Assembly: GCA_001596135.1 (NCBI GenBank)
Contig: CP014773.1
Coordinates: forward strand, 5,547,375-5,611,374
Reading direction: 5' to 3'
Length of the DNA stretch: 64,000 nt
Source: Mucilaginibacter sp. PAMC 26640
Lineage (GTDB): Bacteria; Bacteroidota; Bacteroidia; Sphingobacteriales; Sphingobacteriaceae
Every line of letters begins with the position of its first letter. The stretch's first letter is position 1. The position numbers and the translations under genes were made by a program. This document shows positions 8,360 through 17,766 of the stretch, piece by piece. The notes beneath the pieces were generated by a model, which made no database searches, was not told where the DNA came from, and saw nothing but the letters and a program-made list of their open reading frames with translations.

Positions 8360-9559
8360 ATGCTCACCCTCCGCCAGTTATTTTTAAACAACAATGCACA
8401 AACCACTCATTTCCCCCTGTTGCTGGAGTTTGAGCGTGCAGAAGGCGTTTATATGTATGATAGGGATGGCAAAGGTTTTATTGATCTGATATCAGGCATC
8501 GGCGTTAGCAATCTGGGGCATAGTAATCCGCAAGTGATCCAGGCCATAAAAGACCAGGTAGACAAATACATGCACCTGATGGTATATGGCGAATACATAC
8601 AAACGCCACAGGTTCGCTTTGCAGAAAAATTGGTTACTATACTGCCAGAAAGTTTAAACTCAGTTTACTTTACCAACTCGGGTGGGGAAGCAGTAGAAGG
8701 TGCCTTGAAGTTGGCTAAGCGTTTTACCGGCAGGCAGCAGATTGTATCTATGCATAACTCTTATCATGGCAGCACACACGGTGCTTTAAGTGTAATGGGT
8801 AACGAAGAATTTAAGCAGGCTTACCGCCCCCTGTTGCCGGGAATAAATTTCATCCAATTTAATAACCCGATAGATCTGCAGCAGATCACTACCGAAACAG
8901 CCTGCGTTATCCTGGAAACTATCCAGGGAGAAGCGGGCATCCGGGTACCCGATGCTGCTTATATGCAAGCCCTGCGTTCCCGGTGTACCGAAGTGGGTGC
9001 GCTGCTCATATTAGACGAAATCCAGGCCGCCTTTGGCCGTACGGGTAAATTGTTCGCCTTTGAGCACTTCGGTATCATGCCAGATATATTATTGCTGGCC
9101 AAAGCGCTGGGCGGCGGCATGCCCGTTGGGGCCTTCATCTCTTCGGCAGAGATAATGTCGGTATTTAAGGAGAACCCTATCCTGGGCCACATCACCACTT
9201 TTGGCGGTCACCCGGTTTGCTGTGCAGCAGGGCTGGCAGCCTTAGAGGTTTTACTAAATGAAAATCTGATAGCTACCGTAGCCGAAAAAGAAGCTTTACT
9301 GCGCAGTTTGCTGGTCCACCCGGCTATCAAAGGGATTCGCGGCAAGGGACTGATGCTGGCGATCGAGTTCGACAGCTTTGAACTGAATAAAAAAATAATC
9401 GACCGCTGTATAGAAAATGGTATAATTGCCGATTGGTTCCTGCACTGCAGTAACAGCATGCGCATAGCCCCTCCACTGATTATTACCAATGTGCAAATTA
9501 CAAATGCCTGCAACGTAATTATAGAGGCGATTGATTTTCATTACCGTATGAAAATCTAA
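8360..9559 (+). CDS. Class III pyridoxal-phosphate aminotransferase
   Basis: 399 residues, full length for the family. It has the class III core: SGIGVSNLGHSNP near the N-terminus, the phosphate-binding TNSGGEAVEGALKLAK, the NSYHGSTHGALSVMG loop, LILDEIQAAFGRTGK with the cofactor-contacting Asp, and the Schiff-base lysine K248 in LLAKALGGGMPVGAF. Relatives include acetylornithine, ornithine, 4-aminobutyrate and lysine epsilon-aminotransferases. I cannot separate these by eye, and no arginine- or lysine-pathway neighbour helps. It is monocistronic, with a -7 element immediately upstream. The 249 bases that follow (9560-9808) hold no gene I can support. Confidence 0.92.
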   Translation: MLTLRQLFLNNNAQTTHFPLLLEFERAEGVYMYDRDGKGFIDLISGIGVSNLGHSNPQVIQAIKDQVDKYMHLMVYGEYIQTPQVRFAEKLVTILPESLNSVYFTNSGGEAVEGALKLAKRFTGRQQIVSMHNSYHGSTHGALSVMGNEEFKQAYRPLLPGINFIQFNNPIDLQQITTETACVILETIQGEAGIRVPDAAYMQALRSRCTEVGALLILDEIQAAFGRTGKLFAFEHFGIMPDILLLAKALGGGMPVGAFISSAEIMSVFKENPILGHITTFGGHPVCCAAGLAALEVLLNENLIATVAEKEALLRSLLVHPAIKGIRGKGLMLAIEFDSFELNKKIIDRCIENGIIADWFLHCSNSMRIAPPLIITNVQITNACNVIIEAIDFHYRMKI

Positions 9560-9808
9560 GTTCAAATTTTTACAGATTATTTAATTCTATAGGGCAATTT
9601 GTGTGTAAAAACGCAGCCACCTATTTTTTTTACGAGTTAATTGGTATAATTTGTGCTTCACTAACTAAACCTGATACCATTATGCAAACAAAGCCTGCTA
9701 TTATGCCTTGTATAGCCTGGCGCTGCATACTTTTCAAGTCAGGGTTACTAATTTGCGAACAAAAATTCAGGGTGCCACAATTAAACTAAAATAGATCTTT
9801 CTTAAAAT

Positions 9809-12085
9809 ATGAAAATCGCCTACATATCAACCTATCCTCCCCGCGAGTGCGGCATAGCTACGTTCAACAAAAACCTGATGCTGGCCATCAATTCAAATTT
9901 CCCAAAGAGGAAATCATTGCTTGAAGGCGGTTTTGTTGTTGCAATGAATGATTCCGAGAATTTGCAGGAATACGAGTATCCGGAAGATGTGAAATATATT
10001 ATCCGCCAAAATCATCAAAAGGACTATATCCGTGCTGCTAATTATATTAATACCAGCACCGTTGATGCGGTTATTCTGGAACATGAGTTTGGTATTTTTG
10101 GCGGCGAGAGCGGCATTTATATCCTTCCGCTGATCAACAGGCTGGAGAAACCCCTCATCTCTATTCTGCATACTATTTTAAAAGATCCTAGTTATGTGCA
10201 AAAGATCATCATCCGTGAGATAGCCGAGCAGTCATCCAAGATCATTGTAATGAGTAAAAGGGCGGTTGAGTTCTTAACCACCATTTATGATATCCCAGCT
10301 GAAAAAATACAGATCATCGAACACGGCGTTCCTGATTTGGAAGCACCGGAACAAAACCCGGTAAAAAGTATCACACCGTTTAAAAATCACCGCGTGTTAT
10401 TAACGTTCGGCTTGATTAGCCGTAACAAGGGCCTCGAAACCGTGGTACGTGCACTGCCAAAAATAGTTGAAAAGCATCCCGATGTAATGTACGTGGTATT
10501 GGGTAATACACACCCGGGCGTAGTAAAACACTCCGGCGAGGAATATCGCGACCACCTTAAGAGCCTGGCGGTACAATTAAAAGTGTCACAGCACCTTTCT
10601 TTCATCAATAAGTTTGTAGCCGAGGATGAACTGATAGATTATCTGACCGCCGCTGAAGTTTACGTTACCCCTTATCTGAACGAAGCACAGATTACCAGCG
10701 GTACGCTGTCTTATGCAGTAGGCGCCGGCGCTGCAGTGGTATCTACACCATACTGGCATGCTACCGAACTGCTTGACGATAACCGCGGCCGTTTGTTCGA
10801 TTTTAAAAATGCGGAAATGCTGGCTGATATTGTTAACGAATTACTTGATAATGACGATACCCTGCAGGAACTGAAAGAGAACGCTTATGAATATGGCTTG
10901 CACCTGCGCTGGCCGGTAACTGGTGCAGAGTTCATTAAAGTTGCCCAGGAAGCTGCTGCTAAACATGATTTTAGTGATAAGATTCTAAAGAACAGCATTG
11001 TAGATCCGGAGGTATTACCAACATTTAGCCTTGCCCACGTTACGCGCTTAACAGATGATACCGGTATTGTACAACACGCAAAATACGGTATACCCAATTT
11101 AAAAGAAGGTTATTGTGTTGATGATAACTCACGCGCGCTCATCATGGCGCTAATGGCCTATCAACGTAACGGCAGCCAGGAAGCATATAGATTGCTACCA
11201 ATCTATCTGAGCTATATTCACTATATGCAAACTGAGGATGGTAACTTCCGCAATTTCCTCAGCTTTAACAGGTCATACCTGGATGAGGTGGGTACCGAAG
11301 ATTCATTTGGCCGTACTATTTGGGCGCTGGGGCATTTAATTAGTTGCGCAGCGAGCAATTCTTACAGGGAATTTGCCCTGGAGCTGTTTCACCGTTCGTT
11401 CCCGCATTTTAAAGATTTAAGATACCTGCGCGGTATGGGTAATACCATTATCGGTATCAGTCTTTACCTGCAGGCCTACCCTACTGATGAAGGCATGGTA
11501 CAGGAATTAAAACAGATGACACAGCCTTTGATTGATGCTTACAACAAAACACGCAGCGACGATTGGGAATGGTTTGAAGAAAGCATGACTTATGATAATG
11601 CTATTTTACCATTGGCCCTTCTTCATTCCTGCGAGATCACCGGTGATGAAAATGCGAAAAGAATTGCATTGATCACTATGGGTTTCCTGGATAAGTTAAC
11701 CCTCTCCAACGGTTATCTAAGTCCGGTAGGTAATGATGGCTGGTATCATCGTGGTGGTAAATTCCCAACTTTTGATCAGCAGGCTATAGAAACCATGGCT
11801 ATGGTACTGATGCATTACCAGGCCTATCAAATATTCAGAAAACCACAGTATATTGAAAAGATGTTCTTGTGTTATAAATGGTTCCTCGGCGAAAATACCC
11901 TGCGTGCACCATTATATGACCATGAAACAAAAGGTTGCTGTGATGGCTTGCTGCCAACAGGTATCAATCGTAACCAGGGTGCAGAAAGTACATTAGCCTA
12001 CCTAATATCCCATTTAACGGTATTAAGGGCATTCGAACTGGAATACGAGTACAATAAAGCTGATCAGCAGATCAAAGTTTGCTAA
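9809..12085 (+). CDS. GT4 glycosyltransferase fused to a C-terminal alpha-helical toroid-like domain
   Basis: 758 residues in two parts. Residues 1 to about 390 are a GT-B family 4 glycosyltransferase: N-terminal Rossmann start KIAYISTYPPRECGIATF, HEFGIFGG near residue 90, donor-side GLISRNKGLETVVRALP, and NEAQITSGTLSYAVGAG near residue 290. Residues about 400-758 are helical and begin FSLAHVTRLTDDTGIVQHA, followed by GYCVDDNSRALI. Repeated aromatic/acidic helices suggest an (alpha/alpha) toroid like those of glycoside hydrolases. It probably transfers a sugar, perhaps mannose, from a nucleotide donor in the cytoplasm. No signal peptide or membrane helix is seen. The next GT4 starts one base after its stop, so the two are co-transcribed. 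The GH130 gene nearby supports mannoside metabolism. The substrate is inferred. Confidence 0.85.
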   Translation: MKIAYISTYPPRECGIATFNKNLMLAINSNFPKRKSLLEGGFVVAMNDSENLQEYEYPEDVKYIIRQNHQKDYIRAANYINTSTVDAVILEHEFGIFGGESGIYILPLINRLEKPLISILHTILKDPSYVQKIIIREIAEQSSKIIVMSKRAVEFLTTIYDIPAEKIQIIEHGVPDLEAPEQNPVKSITPFKNHRVLLTFGLISRNKGLETVVRALPKIVEKHPDVMYVVLGNTHPGVVKHSGEEYRDHLKSLAVQLKVSQHLSFINKFVAEDELIDYLTAAEVYVTPYLNEAQITSGTLSYAVGAGAAVVSTPYWHATELLDDNRGRLFDFKNAEMLADIVNELLDNDDTLQELKENAYEYGLHLRWPVTGAEFIKVAQEAAAKHDFSDKILKNSIVDPEVLPTFSLAHVTRLTDDTGIVQHAKYGIPNLKEGYCVDDNSRALIMALMAYQRNGSQEAYRLLPIYLSYIHYMQTEDGNFRNFLSFNRSYLDEVGTEDSFGRTIWALGHLISCAASNSYREFALELFHRSFPHFKDLRYLRGMGNTIIGISLYLQAYPTDEGMVQELKQMTQPLIDAYNKTRSDDWEWFEESMTYDNAILPLALLHSCEITGDENAKRIALITMGFLDKLTLSNGYLSPVGNDGWYHRGGKFPTFDQQAIETMAMVLMHYQAYQIFRKPQYIEKMFLCYKWFLGENTLRAPLYDHETKGCCDGLLPTGINRNQGAESTLAYLISHLTVLRAFELEYEYNKADQQIKVC

Positions 12086-12086
12086 T

Positions 12087-13091
12087 ATGAGAGCGGCTAT
12101 ATTATCCCCCGTTGCCTGGCGTACACCGCCCAGGCACTACGGGCCTTGGGAGCAGGTTGCCTCTAACATTGCTGAAGGTTTAATTAAACTTGGCGTTGAA
12201 GTTACCCTTTTCGCTACCGGCGATTCGATCACCGAAGGTAAGTTGGAATCAGTTTGCGAGCAAGGCTACGAGGAAGACCGTACTCAGGATGCTAAAGTTC
12301 TGGAATGCCTGCACATCAGTAACCTAATGGAAAAGGCTGGTGAGTTTGACATTATCCACAACAATTTTGATTTTTTACCGCTTAGTTATACCGGCTTAAT
12401 TAATACGCCGGTCATTACCACTATTCATGGCTTTTCATCGCCCCGGATCGTTCCGGTTTATAAAAAGTACAATGAGCGCGGTCACTATGTATCGATAAGT
12501 AATGCCGACCGTAGTCCGGAATTAGCATACATCGGTACAGTATATAATGGATTAAACACCGCCGAATTTATATTTACCGAGCAGTCCAAAGATTACCTGG
12601 TATATTTCGGTCGCATTCACCATGATAAAGGTGCCGCCGAAGCCATCCAGATCGCTAAGCAAGCGAATAAGAAACTACTTATTGCAGGTATTATCCAGGA
12701 TGAAAATTACTGGCGCGAAAAGGTTGAGCCGTTTTTAGATGAGCAGATCCAATATGTAGGCCATGCCGGCCCTGATAAACGGAATGAGCTCTTAGGCAAT
12801 GCTATTGCACTTTTGCACCCTATTAATTTTAAAGAGCCGTTTGGAATGAGTGTTGCCGAGGCGATGCTTTGCGGCACGCCGGTAATTGCTTTTAATAAGG
12901 GTTCGATGCCTGAATTGATTAAGGATGCGCAAACAGGATTTTTAGTTAATACAGTTGAGGAAGCCGTTACTGCGGTGGGCAAGTTAAACCAGATTAATCG
13001 AAAAGATTGCAGGGATTGGGCTAAATCGCAATTTTCAGCAGAGAAAATGGCAGGTGATTATTATAAGCTATATCAGCAGATTTTAGGGTAG
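12087..13091 (+). CDS. GT4 family glycosyltransferase
   Basis: 334 residues, a single GT-B family 4 transferase. It has the acceptor-side start MRAAILSPVAWRTPPRHYGP with the GPWEQVASNIAEGL helix, and IIHNNFDFLPL. The donor side shows VYFGRIHHDKGAAEAIQIAK and the E-x7-E signature region KEPFGMSVAEAMLCGTPVIAF followed by GSMPELI. It is cytoplasmic, with no signal. The ATG lies one base after the stop of the upstream GT4, so translation is probably coupled and the two enzymes likely build the same product in turn. The donor may be GDP-mannose, judged only from the GH130 gene close by. A long hairpin follows. Confidence 0.9.
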   Translation: MRAAILSPVAWRTPPRHYGPWEQVASNIAEGLIKLGVEVTLFATGDSITEGKLESVCEQGYEEDRTQDAKVLECLHISNLMEKAGEFDIIHNNFDFLPLSYTGLINTPVITTIHGFSSPRIVPVYKKYNERGHYVSISNADRSPELAYIGTVYNGLNTAEFIFTEQSKDYLVYFGRIHHDKGAAEAIQIAKQANKKLLIAGIIQDENYWREKVEPFLDEQIQYVGHAGPDKRNELLGNAIALLHPINFKEPFGMSVAEAMLCGTPVIAFNKGSMPELIKDAQTGFLVNTVEEAVTAVGKLNQINRKDCRDWAKSQFSAEKMAGDYYKLYQQILG

Positions 13092-13109
13092 TTATCTCAA
13101 TTTTGTTTT

Positions 13110-13168
13110 TTGCGGCCTAGAACTATAAGAATATTAATTCAATCGTATTCTTTTAATTTAGGCCGCAA
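13110..13168. terminator. Long interrupted hairpin after the GT4 pair
   Basis: The outer stem ttgcggccta (13110-13119) pairs perfectly with taggccgcaa (13159-13168). The inner stem agaata (13128-13133) pairs with tattct (13146-13151). It starts 19 bases after the GT4 stop. No clear T run follows, so it may be a processing or attenuation structure instead of a classical terminator. Confidence 0.45.
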
Positions 13169-13288
13169 TTGCATTTAAATCACCATGCCATGGATAATAT
13201 ATAGTTGGTATAGGCCTATTTTGGATAAATAAAACAGTGCCAAAAGCCTATTTTTACAGTGGTGATCATCCCTTACCACTGTCCAGAT

Positions 13289-16039
13289 ATGCTGAAACTT
13301 GATTTTACCCAAAAGAATAAGCGATTCTCCCTGATCATTTGTGCAATTTCATTTTTCGCAATACAGCATGGCCAGCTTGCATTGGCCCAGGATCCATGGA
13401 AAAACCTTGAAAAGCGGCCCGCCACCCTGGGATTGGAAAAAGGATATATTGACTTAACCGCTCCCGGTTTCAGGCTCAAACTCGTGAGGGCTTCGCAAAC
13501 AGTAGCCGCCCTGCAACCAATAACCGAAAAGAATTTTGATTATACGCCAGCCGACCGCTTGAAAGTGCGCGCCAGCAATGGCATGTATCAATTAGGAGAT
13601 TTAAACCTGCGGCTAAAAATAGCCGGCGAAAGCACATATAGCAAATATTCTACCGCCGCTAACCGTTCGGCGATTAAACCGCTGGTTAAGAATATGCCAG
13701 GCGTACTCGCGGCTGCCGACCTATCACCTACATTACCTTTAAATACACCTCTAAACATACAGCGTCAGTGGAAACTTGTTGACGGTACACTGGCGCTTGT
13801 TTTTAAGTTAAAGAACATCACTGCTAAAAATGTGGAGATCGGCTCCCTTGGCATGCCGATGATCTTCAACAATGTATTACAAGGCAAATCTCTGGAAGAA
13901 GCCCACGCTCAAAATGTGTTCTATGACCCTTATATTGGTAAGGATGCGGGCTACCTGCAGGTTACCCGTTTAAGTGGCAAAGGGCCGGTTTTATTGGTCA
14001 CTCCCTACGGCAAATCACCTTTTGAAGCTTACAACCCTTTATTGGATGACCCTACCCCCAAGGGTATAGACTTTGAAGGCTTTTATGAGTGGATGGTTTA
14101 CAGCAAAGCCTATGCAGATGATGATTGGAAAAAAGCCGATCCATGGAACACGCCTACTTCATGCATCCTAAAACCGGGTGAGACAAAAGAATTTGGCGTA
14201 AAATTTTCGCTTGCTCCGTCGATCAGAGGAATCGAACAGAAATTAGTGGAACAACATCGCCCTGTGGCTATTGGCATTCCTGGTTATGTGCTACCGCAGG
14301 ATGTAGAAGCTAAACTATTTTTGAAGTACAACAAAAGTGTTAATTCTATACAGGTGGAACCGGCCGGGGCGCTTAGCATTTCTGCTATATCATCTACCAA
14401 CAAAACTTTGAAAACTTACTTGGTAAAAGGTATGAAGTGGGGTCGCGCACGCCTAACAGTTACCTACGCCGATGGACTATCACAAACAATCAGCTATAAA
14501 GTTATCAAGCCCGAGGCAGAGGTATTAAAAGACTTTGGCAGTTTCCTTACCCATCAGCAATGGTACGAGAACAAAGCCGATCCCTTCGGTCGCGACCAAT
14601 CGGTGATCACCTACGATTATGATAAAAAACAACAGGTAGCGCAGGATAGCCGCGTGTGGATCTCGGGCCTGAGCGACGAGGGCGGCGCAGGCAGCTGGCT
14701 GGGGGCCATGATGAAGGAATTTGCCCAGCCAGACAAAGCGGAGGTAGCCAAACTGCAGAATTTTACCGACCACACTTTATTTGGCAACATACAGCACAGC
14801 GAAGGCCCGCAAAAATATGGGGTTAAGAAAAGCGTATTTTATTACCAGCCAGACTCATTACCAAAAGGCACTTACAGCGACAGCTTAAATTGGAAGACTT
14901 GGGCCGCCTGGAGCCATAAGGACGCCAATGACGTTGGGCGAAGCTATAATTATCCGCACGTTGCCGCTGCGCATTGGGTAATGTACCGAATTGCACGTAA
15001 TCATCCGGGCATGGTTAAGGGCAAAAATTGGGATTTCTATTTGAATAACTCTTATGAAACCGCCATGGCAATGGTTAAACAAGCGCCTTATTATGCTCAA
15101 TTCGGGCAAATGGAAGGCACCATTTTTGTATTGCTGCTGATGGATCTGAAAGCTGAAGGGTGGCAGGATAAAGCTGCCCTCCTGGAAAAGGAAATGAAAA
15201 CCCGAGCGGACCATTGGGATACGCTGCAATATCCTTTTGGTAGCGAAATGCCCTGGGACTCCACAGGGCAGGAAGAAGTTTACGCATGGTCGCAGTATTT
15301 TGGATATGGTGATAAAGCTTTGGTAACGATCAACGCTATATTGGGCTACATGCCTACCGTTCCGCATTGGGGCTATAATGGCTCTGCCCGCAGGTATTGG
15401 GATTTTCTTTATGGTGGCAAACTCTCCCGCATAGAGCGGCAGTTACACCATTACGGCTCGGGACTGAATGCTATCCCGGTATTGAGCGAGTACAGGCAAC
15501 ACCCGAATGATCTTTATTTGTTGCGTGTGGGCTACGGCGGCCTGATGGGTTCCATCTCAAACATTACTGAAGACGGCTTTGGTCCGGCAGCCTTCCACTC
15601 CTACCCATCAACGCTTAAAATAGACGGCCTGAGCGGAGATTACGGACCGAACTTTTTTGGTTATGCAGTAAATGCAGCCACGTATATCACCCACGATAAA
15701 GAGTTGGGGTGGCTGGCTTTCGGTGGTAATTTGAAGCAGTCGGGAAATTTGGTCAAGGTAGATATCACCAACGGCAAAAAAACTAACGTATTTATCGCCC
15801 CGGCAGGCTTGTGGCTTACGCTGGATGCGGGCACATTCAAGACGATCACTTATAATGCCCTTTCCGGCAAAGTTATTTGCACACTGAATGCAAGTGACGA
15901 ATTCACACCGAAGGCATATCTAAGGATTCAATCGGGGGCTAAAGGCGTATCCTACACCATAAAAAACGCCGAAACAGCACGTGGTGCTTATGTACTCCCT
16001 TTAACTGAAAAGACACTCGATTTTGAACTGACCAAGTAA
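13289..16039 (+). CDS. Secreted DUF5695 family protein
   Basis: About 916 residues. The ATG at 13289 gives a signal peptide (basic start, hydrophobic ICAISFFAIQHG, cleavage after LALAQ). A GTG 30 bases upstream would only add residues before it. The mature start DPWKNLEKRPATLGLEKG and the block ASQTVAALQP match my memory of DUF5695 proteins. The first half is beta-rich (supersandwich-like). The second half, about residues 430-900, is aromatic-rich and helical (WAAWSHKDANDVG, QFGQMEGTIFVLLLMDLK, EVYAWSQYFGYGD), like (alpha/alpha)6 glycosidases or lyases. It is probably a periplasmic or surface carbohydrate-active enzyme of unknown specificity. It follows the GT4 pair and faces GH130. Confidence 0.75.
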   Translation: MLKLDFTQKNKRFSLIICAISFFAIQHGQLALAQDPWKNLEKRPATLGLEKGYIDLTAPGFRLKLVRASQTVAALQPITEKNFDYTPADRLKVRASNGMYQLGDLNLRLKIAGESTYSKYSTAANRSAIKPLVKNMPGVLAAADLSPTLPLNTPLNIQRQWKLVDGTLALVFKLKNITAKNVEIGSLGMPMIFNNVLQGKSLEEAHAQNVFYDPYIGKDAGYLQVTRLSGKGPVLLVTPYGKSPFEAYNPLLDDPTPKGIDFEGFYEWMVYSKAYADDDWKKADPWNTPTSCILKPGETKEFGVKFSLAPSIRGIEQKLVEQHRPVAIGIPGYVLPQDVEAKLFLKYNKSVNSIQVEPAGALSISAISSTNKTLKTYLVKGMKWGRARLTVTYADGLSQTISYKVIKPEAEVLKDFGSFLTHQQWYENKADPFGRDQSVITYDYDKKQQVAQDSRVWISGLSDEGGAGSWLGAMMKEFAQPDKAEVAKLQNFTDHTLFGNIQHSEGPQKYGVKKSVFYYQPDSLPKGTYSDSLNWKTWAAWSHKDANDVGRSYNYPHVAAAHWVMYRIARNHPGMVKGKNWDFYLNNSYETAMAMVKQAPYYAQFGQMEGTIFVLLLMDLKAEGWQDKAALLEKEMKTRADHWDTLQYPFGSEMPWDSTGQEEVYAWSQYFGYGDKALVTINAILGYMPTVPHWGYNGSARRYWDFLYGGKLSRIERQLHHYGSGLNAIPVLSEYRQHPNDLYLLRVGYGGLMGSISNITEDGFGPAAFHSYPSTLKIDGLSGDYGPNFFGYAVNAATYITHDKELGWLAFGGNLKQSGNLVKVDITNGKKTNVFIAPAGLWLTLDAGTFKTITYNALSGKVICTLNASDEFTPKAYLRIQSGAKGVSYTIKNAETARGAYVLPLTEKTLDFELTK

Positions 16040-16050
16040 TTTCAGAAAAC

Positions 16051-16098
16051 CACTAAACAAGAAAAGACTGCCCTAGTGCAGTCTTTTCTTGTTTAGTG
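16051..16098. terminator. Perfect 21-bp bidirectional terminator hairpin
   Basis: The arm 16051-16071 (starting cactaaacaagaaaagac) and the arm 16078-16098 are exact reverse complements with a 6-base loop, cctagt. The stem has A-rich and T-rich flanks built in (aaaaga / tctttt). It lies between the convergent DUF5695 gene (stop at 16039) and GH130 gene (stop at 16107). Confidence 0.85.
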
Positions 16099-16106
16099 CG
16101 AAAAGA

Positions 16107-17576
16107 TTATTCTATCCCGTCACTTTTTAATTTGTTGAGTAATTCCTCCAGATCTACCTCAGCAAACGCGGTTGAAGAGTCGGATACGCCATATGGAACA
16201 ATCAGTTTATTGTTATGGATGAGCGCACCGCAGGAATACAATACGTTCGGCACATAACCTTCCCGTTCGTCGCTATTAGGAATCAGCAAAGGCTCTTTCA
16301 AACGACCGATCTCTATAGAAGGATCATCCAGCTTAAGCAGGCTTGCACCCAACACATAGCGGCGCATAGGGCCTACGCCATGCGTAATCACTATCCAGCC
16401 GTCCTTTGTTTCTATTGGCGACCCGCAATTTCCTATCTGCACAAACTCCCAGCTAAATTTAGGGGTTTGCAACAGTACCGGTTTTTCCCAGATATTGATC
16501 TTATCAGAATACATGATATAATTATTGCAGCCATCAATCCGGCTGATCATCATGTATTTGCCATTTACCTTCCGCGGGAATAACGCCAGATTTTTATTCT
16601 GTGCACCGGCACCGTATAAAGGCATAATTTTAAAATTATAAAAATCGGTTGTTTGCAGCAATTTCGGCATAATGAGTGCACCGTCATATGCCGTATAGGT
16701 TGCATAATAAACCGAACTTCCATCCTCATTTTGGAACTGCACAAATCGCGCATCCTCAATTCCTTTACGCTCGTATTCGGAGATCGGGAAAATTACCCTA
16801 TCGGAGATATCGGTATCCAGTGAAAAAACGATCTCATAGTAAGAATCTGCCAGCCAAAGTACTTTATCATACTCCAGGCGTTTCATATCGCTCTCCTGCA
16901 ATTTTTGCGAATCGAGGATGATGCGGCGCAGGTTTGAATATTCAAAATGATGATCCAGTTTACTTTCCAGTTCATTCAGAATATTCATATCAATCTGCGT
17001 AATGGCAGCTTTATCAAAAAACAATTTCTTGTTATAAACCGCATTCCGAACAATTTCAGCCTCATCTATATAACTACCTGCAGGCAACACAGTAATATTA
17101 TTGAATTTATCAATCAGCGCACGGCGGAAAGTAATTGAAGAGATGTGCCCCTCTCCTACCGCTCTAAAACTAATAATAACACGGCGTTGGCCATCTTCCA
17201 GCTCCGTCTGATCCGGATCTTCTACAATAGAAGGATTAAAAAACGCCGCAGATTCGATGGAGTATTCATGCGTAAAATAGGAACCTACAAGAAGCTTACG
17301 GTAAACGGTAAGCGTATCAAAATCAATTCCCAGTTCTTCAAAAAGCGGCTTCAACTTACTGCAATGCCGGTTTAAAACCCGGGTAATATTACGGTGGCGT
17401 TTAGAATATTCCTGTAATATCGGAGAAACTATACCAAATGCAGTCTCTTCACTTATTCCCATTACCCGTTGTAAAACCTCTTTAGCCCTATCGTTCCCGT
17501 TAAAAAAGAATCTTGCTATAACGCGTTTCGGATCTGGATTTACTCTTACTGGTTTTCTTTCTATGGAAAGTCTCAT
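16107..17576 (-). CDS. GH130 family glycoside phosphorylase-like protein
   Basis: 489 residues, cytoplasmic (no signal). GH130 enzymes phosphorolyse or hydrolyse beta-mannosides; characterised members act on mannosyl-glucose, beta-1,4- or beta-1,2-mannosides. Visible family blocks are AAFFNPSIV, GEGHISSITFR, the GIEDARFVQF strand near residue 270, YATYTAYDG, NLALFPRKVNGKY, GNCGSPIETKDGWIVITHG and NVLYSCGALIHNNKLIVPYG. About 120 N-terminal helical residues (starting MRLSIERKPVRVNPDPKRV) precede the five-bladed propeller, as in a larger subgroup often annotated simply as glycosidase. It lies convergent to the GT4/GT4/DUF5695 genes. Reversible chemistry next to two transferases hints at a storage or signalling mannoside. 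That is inference. Confidence 0.87.
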   Translation of the reverse strand: MRLSIERKPVRVNPDPKRVIARFFFNGNDRAKEVLQRVMGISEETAFGIVSPILQEYSKRHRNITRVLNRHCSKLKPLFEELGIDFDTLTVYRKLLVGSYFTHEYSIESAAFFNPSIVEDPDQTELEDGQRRVIISFRAVGEGHISSITFRRALIDKFNNITVLPAGSYIDEAEIVRNAVYNKKLFFDKAAITQIDMNILNELESKLDHHFEYSNLRRIILDSQKLQESDMKRLEYDKVLWLADSYYEIVFSLDTDISDRVIFPISEYERKGIEDARFVQFQNEDGSSVYYATYTAYDGALIMPKLLQTTDFYNFKIMPLYGAGAQNKNLALFPRKVNGKYMMISRIDGCNNYIMYSDKINIWEKPVLLQTPKFSWEFVQIGNCGSPIETKDGWIVITHGVGPMRRYVLGASLLKLDDPSIEIGRLKEPLLIPNSDEREGYVPNVLYSCGALIHNNKLIVPYGVSDSSTAFAEVDLEELLNKLKSDGIE

Positions 17577-17766
17577 CTAAAAATAGTTTAGTTTGATAAC
17601 ACCTTTAGCGTTAAATTGATTTGAGCATTTTAAAAAACTTCAATCAGGGGTGTATACTTAATTAGCTACAGCAGCCAGGCAAACATCGCCTTTTTGTTCG
17701 TGCTTTTTTAATAACTCAGTTGCTTTATTGATGTTTGTTTATTTAAAAGGTTTAATATGATAATGG

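Noticed and set aside
9601..9789. 62-codon rightward frame in the spacer before the GT4 pair
   Set aside because: GTG start, no signal or motif, Cys-rich random-looking composition, and it sits in a probable leader region; no support as a gene.
17640..17720. aggc-aaacatc-gcct-tttt hairpin as a rightward terminator
   Set aside because: Only a four-pair stem and no rightward transcript enters this spacer.
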